From Punica granatum (Eukaryota; Streptophyta; Magnoliopsida; Myrtales; Lythraceae): a DNA stretch of 64,000 bases. The notes below the pieces were generated by a model. The model was given only the letters and a program-made list of their open reading frames with translations. It was not told where the DNA came from and searched no databases. This document shows positions 11,638 to 21,761 of this stretch, piece by piece. The stretch spans positions 1 through 64,000 of the forward strand of contig NW_022204106.1 of the NCBI RefSeq assembly GCF_007655135.1, written 5' to 3'. A program made the position numbers and the translations under genes. Each line of letters begins with the position of its first letter. Within the stretch, counting starts at the first letter, position 1.

Positions 11638-12083
11638 TGCTGAATAAGGAATAAAAAGACTGCCAAATATTCTAGGGGGCCTTTATTTAGTTTCCTCTAT
11701 TAATTCCGGTTTTAGGAAACTAAAGATATTCCAGTTGCCAAGTTTATTAGTTTCCAGATTCTCCTAGGCTTATATAAAGGAGGCTGAATAGCTGATTAGA
11801 GGTACTTTCAGGCTACACTGGTGAGAATTTTCCTCTATGTTGTTCTTCGGCAACCTTCCGTGATTGCAAGCATGGATGCTTGTAATTCTCGGCTATTTAT
11901 AATATTGGTTCTTGGTTTTCTGTAACCATCGGGTCAATATTCCATTCCTTTATGATATTGGTTCTTGGTTTTCTATAACCATCGGGTCAATATTCCATCC
12001 CTCTTAATCTCTAATGGCGATTCGGGTTCGATTTCCAGTCTTTGTTGTCGGGTCTTGCGGCAGGTCTCGTGGGGTTCGCATCA
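11638..12083 (+). repeat. Family-1 LTR C (shared by units 2 and 3)
   Basis: 446 bp with TGCTG...CATCA ends. TATATAAA lies at 11771-11778, and the 53-bp internal duplication is present. Confidence 0.92.
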
Positions 12084-12707
12084 TTTGGTATCAGAGCCTA
12101 AGTTCCAAATCGAGGTTTCATCTATCCTTGTTCTTTTCTTTTTCTTCATTCTAGAATCTTTAGATATAGCTTTCATTTCTATCCTTTCCATTAATCTTGT
12201 CTGATCTGATCTTAGCTGTCTAAATCGTCAAAAAAAAAAGAAGAAAGAAAAAGTGCAAAAAGAAAAGAAAAAAAAAGGAGTTATCATTGGGTGTTGTTCG
12301 TAGCACCATTTGCTGTCTTCGTGGGCGAAGAATTTATTGTACAATTTGTTGTCTTTGTGTTCTAATCGTCTTGGCGTTAAGTTGACCTGTCATAGTAGCA
12401 CTTCCGTACGCAGTGTCTTCTATCAATCCATAAACTACGTCGTTAGGTCAGATTGTGTCATATCATTTTCTGTGAATCTAATATTATAAGTTGTTCGGGT
12501 TGAACTCGTTTTCCGCCTTGCGATCGGATTGATTAGTTGCCCTAGAACTTTGAAGAGGAAATAAAGAGAGGAAAAAGGCAATAGTGTGTGAGAACATCAG
12601 AGGATAAAAGCCTATTTTGAGTGAAAACACGAGTGTTTTGAGTGGCATCTTGCTGAGTGTAAACACGTGAGGGGGCGCGTGAGGATCCTATAATTGCATA
12701 TTTTATC
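12084..12707 (+). other. Unit 3 primer binding site and leader
   Basis: TGGTATCAGAGCC at 12086-12098. A-rich tract near 12230-12278. Nothing else coding is seen before the gag ATG. Confidence 0.88.
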
Positions 12708-14402
12708 ATGTCACACGAAAATAGTGGAGACGACAGAGGACCTGATTTGAACATGACGTTACGAGCCATGCAACAACAGTTTGAGCGCATGAACATGGTT
12801 TTCGGTGAATTCCGAGAAAGGTTGGATAGGCAAGACGAACGGTTGGAACTGCTTCAACCTGCGCCCGTGCCACGGATTAGGAGACCCCACCGACAACCGT
12901 CCGTTGATACTCTTGATGAAGAAGCATATGATGAAGAAGAGGAAGTGGCCTCCGATGACACTTGGGGGAGAGGTAGAGGAAGAGGAGGCAGACCACGGCA
13001 TTTCGTTCGTAGGGAGCACCGGAGGAGAGACGCCGTGGACCATAACACAGGTTCGATTAAGCTGATCATACCTCCATTCCAAGGTAAAAACGACCCCGAT
13101 GTTTACATTGAATGGGAGAGGAAGGTTGAGCTTGTGTTTCATTGTCATAATTATTCAGAGGAAAAGAAAGTTAAATTGGCTGCAGTTGCTTTCACCGATT
13201 ATGCCATTGTTTGGTGGGACCAATTAACTGTGAGTAGACGCAGGAATCGTGAGCCTCGTATTGATACTTGGGAGGAAATGAAAGCAGTAATGAGAAGAAG
13301 GTTTGTTCCTTCCCATTATTATCGGGACTTGCACTTGAAGTTGCAAAGTCTGAAGCAAGGTTCCAAGTAGGTGGAGGATTATTACAAGGAGATGGAAATA
13401 GCCATGATACGTGCTAATGTTGAGGAGGACCGAGAAGCAACCATGGCTCGATTCATTTGTGGCCATAATCGGGAGATTGCCAATGTAGTTGAGCTGCAAC
13501 ATTACGTGGAGATTGACGACGTGGTACACATGGCCATGAAGGTTGAGAGGCAGCTCAAGAGAGGGGGTCGAACATCTTCAAAGGTAGAAGCTTCTGGTTC
13601 AGCGTCTTGGAGATCGAAGTGGGGTTCTTCTACGAAACCGGACGAGAAGACTGATTATAAGCCAAAGGGAGACACCTACAAGACCCAAGCCAACAACAAG
13701 GATAAGGGTAAAACTTTTTCTGAACCTCAAAGAAATCGTGATATCAAATGTTTTCGTTGTTTGGGCTCAGGTCACATTGCTTCCCAATGTCCAAACAAGC
13801 GGACCATGATTATGATGGAGAGTGGGGATATCGAGACTGAAGAAGAAGAAGATAGTGATTCCATGCATCCACTCGAAGATGCTAGTGACATCGAGCATGC
13901 GGTTGAAGGTCAAGCCTTAGTTATCATGCGAGCCCTACATGTTCAAGTTAGAGAGGATGGTGATGAGGTGCAAAGGTAGAATATCTTCTACACTCGTTGC
14001 CATGTGAAGGATCGTGTGTGTGGGTTGATTATTGACGGAGGAAGTTGCGTGAACGTGGCCAGCAAGTTGATGGTAGACGAGCTCGGTTTGCATACCCAAA
14101 AACATCACAAGCCGTACAAACTCCGGTGGCTGAATGAATGCGGTGAAGTGAAGGTAAATAAACAGGTTCTTGTGTCCTTCTGTATTGGAAAGTACCGGGA
14201 TGAGGTTCTTTGTGATGTTGTACCAATGAGTGCTAGCCATATGCTGCTCGGGAGACCCTGGCAGTTCGACAGGAGAGTGATACATGATGGGTATAGGAAC
14301 CTATATTCATTTGTAAAGGACGGGAAGAAAGTAACACTTGCACCCTTGACATCGACTCAAGTGTTTGAGGATCAGATTCGATTTAAAAGGTCTCTTAGTG
14401 AG
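12708..14402 (+). pseudogene. Unit 3 gag-protease, two nonsense changes, then split by the Ogre element
   Basis: Same gag-protease as unit 2, with which it shares a private ELLQPAP variant. A TCG to TAG change at 13368-13370 stops gag after 220 codons. A second stop (GGG to TAG context) lies at about 13977-13979. The zinc knuckle and protease are otherwise preserved. The frame enters the inserted element at 14403 and resumes at 36083 after the duplicated GTGAG. Confidence 0.9.
14398..14402. repeat. Target site duplication, left copy (GTGAG)
   Basis: Five bases repeated at 36078-36082 immediately outside the TG...CA ends of the Ogre-like element. Removing the element and one copy restores the uninterrupted family-1 sequence seen in other units. 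Confidence 0.95.
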
Positions 14403-15735
14403 TGTCAGCACCCCATTTTGGTCCACCGGCTTCCCACACGAGGATTCCCGACCGAAGCCCGGGACACTATTCATCGCCCGGCAATCAGAGGCAAATATGC
14501 GGGCACGGGGTCATGAGTAACAGGAGAAGAGCTAGGTCACTGAGAAAAGCAAAGGAAAGCTTTCGGAAGAACGAACGGACAAAGAACCCCGAAAACGGCA
14601 GAGCTGGCACTGTGGCACTATTCTTCATTGAGTCACCGAAGCACCGAAAGGTGTCCGATATGGGGGTTCAAAAATCCTCCTCAGTGCCAAAGTGACCAAT
14701 GACGCGTCCGGGCGCATTTTCGGGACATCCTGCTTAAGCCGGGACACCCCGATCCCCCACCGACGCCTTTTCTGACATAGCTCCCGGGGTTCACTCCACC
14801 GACAAGCGAACGGCCCTTCAAAACGGGCCTACAGGCACCCAGGGACCACCAGGGCCGGGGAACAAGCTTCAGACAACCTTCCGGAACTCGACTCGATCTC
14901 CCGAAGTGCGTCTCAGTGGTCATGAACGTCTCCCGGCGAGCCTTCGGGAATTTCCACGGAAAACAGAGACCACGACGATCTCTGAGTACCTCACGATAAT
15001 CCCCGGGCACCTCAAAGCATTCAGGGCACACTGAGAGAATCCCGATCGAAGTCCCTAGGCCTTCCCGGCCCAACGGTCCCCGACCGAGGACAACGGGCCA
15101 ACGATCCCCCACGAGGCAAAAGGATCGCCAAAACGAATGCAAGAAGGCACAGAGATCAATCGGAGGTCAAGGGGTGTTAAATTCCACTCCGAACGTCCAA
15201 ACAGGGCAAAATCGACTCCCGGGGTGCCATGTCGCCCGAACGCTCGTTCACACGACGTATGGCGATATTGGACTCATTCAAATCCTCGTAGTTCAAGCAT
15301 TCCAAATCTTCAAATTAATTGGACATCGGAGATCGGATGCAAGCTCAATCAAGTCTCAAGCGTTTGCCGGCTTTTCTCCTAATCGGATGGTACCCACAGC
15401 CAAGCCAAGCCAAGCCATCAAGCCGCGGCTCAACCCCAAGCCACTGCTCAACCCTCGGCTCAGATTGGACAGCCCAAGCCGCGGCTCAAGCCTCTCCCCA
15501 CCGTCGGCTCCAACAAGCTCCCCACCACACATTTTGAATTTTCCTCCCATCCATCACCTCCCTCCATCCATCCATCACTTCCCACCATCCATCCATCACA
15601 CCCATCACCCCTCTTGCTTCCCCTACACTCTACAAGACACAAACCCCTCCCTAATCTTCCCTCCAATTTCGGCAGCCACATTAGGGTCCCCCTTAACCGC
15701 AATTAAATTCCCTCAATCAAGCCATTAGTCATCCC

Positions 15736-15743
15736 TTTATAAG
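15736..15743 (+). promoter_or_regulatory. Candidate TATA box of the Ogre-like LTR
   Basis: TTTATAAG is followed by a CT-rich stretch (CACTCTCTCTCAAG, about 15780), typical of plant core promoters. If used, U3 would be about 1.36 kb and R-U5 about 3.7 kb. The same site occurs near 32375 in the 3' LTR. Inferred from sequence only. Confidence 0.45.
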
Positions 15744-16737
15744 CCCTTGCACCATTAGACTTAATGACTTCTTGAATTTCACTCTCTCTCAAGCCAATCT
15801 CTCTCAAGAACTCTCTCAAACCTCAGCCCATCCCCTCACTCCGTCCACCCCGTGCCAAGGCCGAAACCGGCTAAAATCGCCGGAAAACCACCCGGTATTC
15901 CGGTAACCACCCGACCCGACTTAACCCAAAAATTCTCAAACTTCATAGCCTACATATTTCCTACCCCCTAAGTCCATTTCCGGACTTGGATTTTCGATTT
16001 GAGGTCCCCAAGACCCCGTTCCAGCCGAAATTGCAATCGGGTCCCGAGACCCTCACCGCGCGCACCGAACACTCACGGCGTGCCATTTCATCCCACGACC
16101 TCGGAGAGTCGTGCCATCACATTTAAAGGGTTCCTCACAACCCTCACCCTCTCTCGTGAAGAGGTGGTCACGATCCGAGGGCCGACCAACCGTGCACGAC
16201 CTCCGTTTGGCCCATTTTCGCTAACCAGTTTTCTGTGTTTTCACTGGAACTTCTCTCATCATTTCCGACTTATTCAGGGTTCGGCACGCTCGGAGCTTTC
16301 CGTGCCCACCTAGATCTGCCTCTTAGGAGTCCAACGAGCCCGACCTTGCACCGTTCCGTGGTCGGAGCGAGCGTGCCAAGCCGTTTTCCCGCGGTTGCCG
16401 CAGCTGCGCCTACCCGGGTCGCCTACTGCCCTTCGCCCTAACCGAGTCTTCCGACTCTCAAAGACCACTTCCCCGACTCTTTTCCTCGTGCACGAGGCTA
16501 GGTAACATCCCTTTACAACTTAGAAGAGTTAGGACTTTCTATCTTTACTTGTATGAAGTGTTTATGCGTTTTAAAAGTCGGTGTGCATGCAAGATTTCAT
16601 TTTTCTTTTAGATCCGAACTTGCCATGCATCCTCATGCAACGTACGTATTCCATCTTGTTATTCTACGTCTATATGATCGTGTAAACGTGCATGTATACG
16701 TGATGTGGTCCGAATCTAGGGGAATGAAACGGATATA

Positions 16738-16814
16738 GACTCGATGGAGCCACGGAACCTCCCGGCCGAGCCTCATAGGTGATGGGCCGTGAGCCTCCTT
16801 GGCTCCTTCGAGTC
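16738..16814. repeat. Imperfect inverted repeat in the Ogre-like LTR
   Basis: Arms 16738-16751 (GACTCGATGGAGCC) and 16801-16814 (GGCTCCTTCGAGTC) pair at 13 of 14 positions around a 49-nt loop. Both arms are conserved in the 3' LTR (about 33376-33452). Confidence 0.7.
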
Positions 16815-16920
16815 CATAACCGCTTCATTCTCTCGGATTAGACCATCTCCACGTTCGGGAAGGTCCTAACCGTGGCTAAGAGGTGTCTATCGAAGGGAAT
16901 GGCTCGGAATCTAGGAGGGA

Positions 16921-17020
16921 GAGCCCTTAGATGGTTCGGTTATGTCTAAGGGGCTCACGGCCATACCCTTGCGATGGGTGACCCGTGAGGCTCCTTGGCC
17001 TAACCGAACCCCTAGGGCTC
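16921..17020. repeat. Larger near-palindrome in the Ogre-like LTR
   Basis: A perfect 10-bp pair, GGTTCGGTTA (16933-16942) and TAACCGAACC (17001-17010), is extended outward by GAGCCCT (16921) with AGGGCTC (17014). It could form a stem of about 100 nt in RNA. It is duplicated in the 3' LTR. The role is unknown. Confidence 0.7.
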
Positions 17021-19445
17021 TTCTTTCTCCTTGATGCCGTGTATTTCCCATGTAATATCACTAAGACCGCCATGAAATAAATTAAGTTCATTCGTTAATT
17101 CCATAAATATGACTCGTTGTATGCTTTGTGTGTTTATTCATGTAAACCGTGATCGTGTTAGTCCCGATTTAGGGAAATATACATCTTTCTCATGTGCGGA
17201 TTGTTTGATGCATGCAATGATCGGCTAGGAATGACACGAAAGACCCATCGAGATTCGAACCGGGTCAAGGAGTGTTCGGCCGATCACATTTGGGGATGGC
17301 CGAGCCCTCCTTCCATTCCTTGGAGTCTCGTTTGGTCTTTCCGTCCTTCCGAAGACGACCCTTGGAATTGTTTCTTTTTATCATATTCCCCTTTAATCAT
17401 ATTCTACATGATTATTATTTATTAGGCTTGCTAGATCCGGACGTCGCACGTCGGAACCGTAATTGCAACGTGAATCAATAATCACTGAAGGATTTCACAA
17501 ATGGGAAAACGGGATGCGCATCATTCGGTTAACTAAGTCACATGGACTAAATAATCGGGTTAATTGATCCTTAATTGGTAAAACGCATCGATGATTTACG
17601 GAATGGCGTGAATGCCCTTTTCCAATAAAATTCACAATTTCAAAATACCGAGATGCGTAACACGAATAGAATTGATGTCTAGGGAATACTCACGTGCCGT
17701 GACTCGAGTCCGGGCCCAATTTGAGGCGGCCCGAGTCGGGGTACGAGAGTCCTCCTTAGACTCCTTCGTGCAACACGATCTCCAATTTGTATACGAACAC
17801 CACGATTTTATCATCCAAGGGCATAATCGTCATTCCGTGATTCACCGATACCTTAGGTTTAGGGAGTTGGAAACACCTAGAACTATGAATGAAAAAGGGC
17901 AACCCGTTCGGGTACGAGTTTCATTCGTGTGGCCCATTTCGTTCGTCTTCGGTGTTTCCTTCTTCCTATTGTAGATTCAGTGGGGATCATTTTATTTCAG
18001 TTACAAGATACGAACAACCGGATTAATCATGTACTTGACTTAAATAAACATTAGATAATGGATAGGTGGAATATTAGATTCCAATCTGGAGTCAAAACAC
18101 GAGTTTAGCTAATTCAGTGAAACCGCAGTGACACTTAACTGAATAAGAGTCATAAAACAAACACACACATGTAATCGGCTTAGAACCTTATCCTAGCCCG
18201 CCCTCTATGTTTGCCTAGGTTAGATGCATTGTTTGCCAATCAACCACGGGTAATAACTGATTAAGTCACGTACATTCGACTTAATACACCACTTGTCTGT
18301 ATTCACCGACGATTGTCGGTTGTTGTCTGTATTGTGTCAGTTTTATCAGTTTTCTTCTGTTTTGTCTTCGCATATGATGATTTATCGCGATTCGGGCCCG
18401 AGCCCATAGGTTACGTGTTACACGGGGTCCGATGCCCCAAACTACCGAACACGAGGTCCAACGCCTCCTAATTCACCGAGCGCGTGCAACCCGAGTGCGG
18501 AATGGGATCTAGCCTCGATTCACCGTCACACTCCGAATACGGCCTATGTGGAAGGCGGATTCGGATTGAGCGCGTGAAACGTGTTTAGATATCACCCGGG
18601 AGCTCGATTGGTCTGACGGTTACAGTGGGAACTAATCGGTTCTCCTGCAAACCACCGGTTCAATCGGACCCGACCCCCGGCTCCTTGAGCCCGCGTTGCC
18701 TTAATTTGTTTATCGGTTATTCAAACTACATGGTGAGCCGGAGCGGAATATTGACCCAATGCAAGCCGATCGGAATCCATTTATTTCATTCAGTTGTATT
18801 CTGTATTTATTCGAGCGTACATTGTGAGGATTTTATTTGTATATTCATTCGTGTACTTGTAAGGATTCCGATTGGTGGGCAGGAGGTCCGAGTGTCGAGT
18901 CGATTAAGTTGGTCTATCGTCGCCAAGGGATGAGCAAGTTTGAACAATCATGGTCTCGGTTCGCGCAGGGAATCGACCATCACGGTCCGAAGAACTGTAA
19001 CGCTAAGATAGCGAACCGATCCCTTGACTCACAAGCCTACTTATCCTTCGGATTCTTGGCCCAACTCAATCGATTCATCGATTTTACGGTGTCAAAACGA
19101 GCGAGCCAAGTGCGATCTTAAATCACGCGGTAAATAAACAAAACGGCAAGCCTAGCAAGCTAGAGTACCGAAAGGGCGTGCGGGATATAGGCCCGCACGT
19201 AACAGAACCCCCGAATCCGGAATTCCGGTTCCGTACGACCATTGCCTTAGCATTTAGGTGTACCCCGTACCCCTAGACCCGGGTAACTTGCCGGCCCTCG
19301 ACCTTCGGGTCGTAAAATGGCAAGTGGCGACTCCTTCTCACGTGCGTCCGTCGCGCGTCCCCGGGAAGGTGGACACTCCCAAGCCGCGTTTGCTTAGGCG
19401 CGCGCATGCGTGCCCCGACGAGATTAAATTCGGGTGCGCACAGCT

Positions 19446-19463
19446 TGGCGACTCCACTGGGGA
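19446..19463 (+). other. Ogre-like primer binding site
   Basis: TGGCGACTCCACTGGGGA begins three bases after the LTR. It starts with TGG, the complement of tRNA CCA, and resembles the tRNA-Arg type site reported for Ogre elements. The tRNA assignment is from memory of the family and should be matched to a tRNA set. Confidence 0.75.
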
Positions 19464-20050
19464 CACTTAGAGGGTTCGGGCTCGTTCCCGCTTGTTTGTT
19501 TGCTTGTCTATTTACCGCTTTCCGCATTTCCCGCTTATCTACTTTACGCATCTTATTTCCTGCACATGCATTGCACATCATACTAGATTCTTAGGGACCT
19601 TGTCCGACATCCCACGGGCACCAATATAGGAAGCTAGGTTAGTCAGAGGTTCCGAGTAAGGGAACGGATCGAGTCGGCTATGCCACCGAACCGGCCCCCA
19701 AAGATCCTCGCTCGATTTCAAGGAATTCACACCCTTGAGTCGGGAGCCCCCATCCCTAGTTAGCGGTTCTCCCAGTAGCACCGAAAACCATGCATACACA
19801 GGGACCGTCATGCTGGACCAATTTTTACCTCCATGCCGTCAACCGACCCAAAGTCGAGTCCTTGAGTCGGCCCGTAGTTTTTTTTAGGACGGGCATTTTG
19901 TTGTTTTTATAAGAAAGAGCGATGTATACTGTAAAGAACACAACTATAGTTTATCTTTTCGCACTGCATACATTTTTTCGAAAAATCTAGGACATTACAT
20001 TGATTTGATCCTAAAAATGTTAAGTCGACATCTCCCCCATCTAGGTAAGG
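19464..20050 (+). other. Ogre-like untranslated leader
   Basis: About 590 bp with several short upstream ATGs (for example near 19790) and no long ORF. A strong splice-donor match, CTAG|GTAAGG, sits at 20041-20050, directly before the ORF1 ATG. Confidence 0.6.
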
Positions 20051-21712
20051 ATGGATCGCTCGCATCCCTGTCTCAGACTCGATGACGTCATCACGCCATC
20101 CGCAGACATTACTTGCCTCTGGAACACATTCCGCCCTGTCGACCGTGCATTCCTTCGGCTCATCATAGGAGACTTGCCATTACTCGCTGATTCCCCCATT
20201 GATTGGACCCTACTTGAAGCTGCTATTAGTTATTGGGACGTTCAGCGGGCTGTATTCAGTTTTCAGGGGTCAGAGCTGGCTCCTACAGTAGAGGAGTACA
20301 CGGTGCTCATTCAGCGACCCGCGCCGACCTTCGACATCGTGGTGCCCAACCAATTCGCCACAATACAGAGTAGACTCGCCATCCTCTTAGATCTCCGCGA
20401 CGAAGAAATTCGTCTTGAACTTCAACATGGGCGGGAGCATAGCATTAGGACCGCATGGCTCATAGACTTCATACATGCTCGTTCTCTCAATGCCAGGGAG
20501 GAATCATACCAGCGTGACGCCTGTCACGGGTTCCTCTTGCTCATCTTCGGGACCATCCTGTTCCCCCACTCGTCGAATCTCATAGACGGGGCACTGGCCC
20601 AAGTTGTCCTCCAAGTGGTAGGGGGCCATAGTTATGTAGAAGCCGTCTTGGCTGAGACCATTCGGTCTCTTGACTATGTACGAGAGGTTCGACGTGGTAA
20701 AATGAGAGGAGCTCCGCATCTTCTTCAGATTTGGCTCCTCGGACACATCAGGCCATTCTGTTCATCACATCCCTTTTCCCGCACCACTGACAAGCGTTCA
20801 CTCATCGCTCGCCTGCTTCAAGTGTTTCGGCCCTCCGATCGCGACTACACTGACTGGATCCAGTTCTTCAAGAGACTCACCCCGGCACAGTTTTTGTGGG
20901 CTGCTCGCTGGAATCCCGGTGGTCCCATGACCATTGGATGTCCTACAATCATAGGACTCCCTCTGATCAGTCACTTAGGGAGCACACTTGTTTTCCCAGC
21001 CCGAGTCATCAGACAACTTGGCGGCCTACAGGATATTCCTAGGGAAGCAGACCGCACTCCCCACCGCTTCACGTGGACGGATATTGTAACTTTACTTCCA
21101 GATAGAGTTCTGCGGATTAGAGAAGTTCAACATCTATGGAACACGCGCACCGTTCAAGAGCTCCATTTCCCGGGGCACCCTACCGACGACGAACGAGCTT
21201 TCTCAGCCACCGTAGCATATGTGGCGCAATTCCATCCGCAGGGACTCACACCCGTTCGTCGACGACGTTTGCCACGGATTCCCCGCACACTGCATGCAGA
21301 CGTTCCAGACGCGGAGAGCTCAGTCCAAGGAGTCATGCACACAGAGCTGCAGTCCATCGAAGAAGAGAGATCGACTCCGTTGTGAGCTTGCGGACGTTCA
21401 CGCGGAACTCACTGACCACAGAGAGCTTTAGAGCGGGTTGGCTCAGATTCACGCACCCATTTTTGCCCTCGCTCGGGCCCACGCCACTTTCGAGCGGCCA
21501 CCGAGCGCAAAGGGATGTCGGCTTTATGTTTATGTTCCTTTCTTTTCTCCCGATTGTTCTATTTTGTGAAAACCATGGAACCTGGAACTAATCAATGTAA
21601 TGACATTAGTGTTTTTAAAGCTCATGCATCCCATACATTTTGTCACTTTACTTAATTCCGCACTTATCATTTGAGATATTGGTGTATGTCCTTACACATT
21701 CTTGGAATCTAG
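20045..21712 (+). other. Candidate alternative intron removing ORF1
   Basis: Donor AG|GTAAGG at 20045. Acceptor in TTCTTGGAATCTAG|G ending at 21712. After this splice the next ATG is the gag-pro start at 21762. The donor matches the plant consensus closely; the acceptor tract is moderate. No transcript evidence is available. Confidence 0.35.
20051..21385 (+). CDS. Ogre-like ORF1 (444 codons), function unknown
   Basis: An ORF upstream of gag is a recognised trait of Ogre elements. Its product is not a structural or pol protein. The sequence is globular and helical, with a segment around residues 40-90 (pattern ..YWD....F.F...ELAPTVEEY..L) that resembles plant mobile-domain-like or DUF7745-like proteins, a family resemblance I recognise only loosely. 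No zinc finger, signal peptide or membrane segment is visible. The ATG at 20051 is the first in this frame after the leader. The frame is uninterrupted. A candidate intron (20045-21712) would remove the whole ORF, so ORF1 and gag-pol could come from differently spliced RNAs. Confidence 0.8.
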   Translation: MDRSHPCLRLDDVITPSADITCLWNTFRPVDRAFLRLIIGDLPLLADSPIDWTLLEAAISYWDVQRAVFSFQGSELAPTVEEYTVLIQRPAPTFDIVVPNQFATIQSRLAILLDLRDEEIRLELQHGREHSIRTAWLIDFIHARSLNAREESYQRDACHGFLLLIFGTILFPHSSNLIDGALAQVVLQVVGGHSYVEAVLAETIRSLDYVREVRRGKMRGAPHLLQIWLLGHIRPFCSSHPFSRTTDKRSLIARLLQVFRPSDRDYTDWIQFFKRLTPAQFLWAARWNPGGPMTIGCPTIIGLPLISHLGSTLVFPARVIRQLGGLQDIPREADRTPHRFTWTDIVTLLPDRVLRIREVQHLWNTRTVQELHFPGHPTDDERAFSATVAYVAQFHPQGLTPVRRRRLPRIPRTLHADVPDAESSVQGVMHTELQSIEEERSTPL

Positions 21713-21761
21713 GTGATTACCACTGGCGTCACACCGCTACCCGACTCGTCAACGTCTCAGG
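21386..21761 (+). other. Spacer between ORF1 and gag-pro
   Basis: 376 bp with no conserved ORF. It contains the candidate splice acceptor at 21711-21712. Confidence 0.6.

Larger units (their letters stand above)
14403..19442 (+). repeat. Ogre-like 5' LTR (5,040 bp)
   Basis: Begins TGTCAGCACC and ends GGTGCGCACA, an 8-of-10 terminal inverted repeat. The 3' LTR repeats it along its length. It contains a CCATC-rich microsatellite stretch (about 15546-15610), a TATA-like site (15736), two large near-palindromes (16738-16814 and 16921-17020) and no convincing ORF. Short open stretches at 15174-15728 and 18625-18933 recur in both LTRs but lack coding character. Confidence 0.94.

Noticed and set aside
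14402..14695. Short ORF across the Ogre insertion point, with a twin at 31020-31334
   Set aside because: LTR sequence repeated in both LTRs; no coding signature.
15174..15728. 184-codon ORF in the Ogre-like LTR, repeated at 31813-32367
   Set aside because: Low-complexity proline/serine/histidine product from CCATC-type repeats and no conserved domain; present only because both LTRs are nearly identical.
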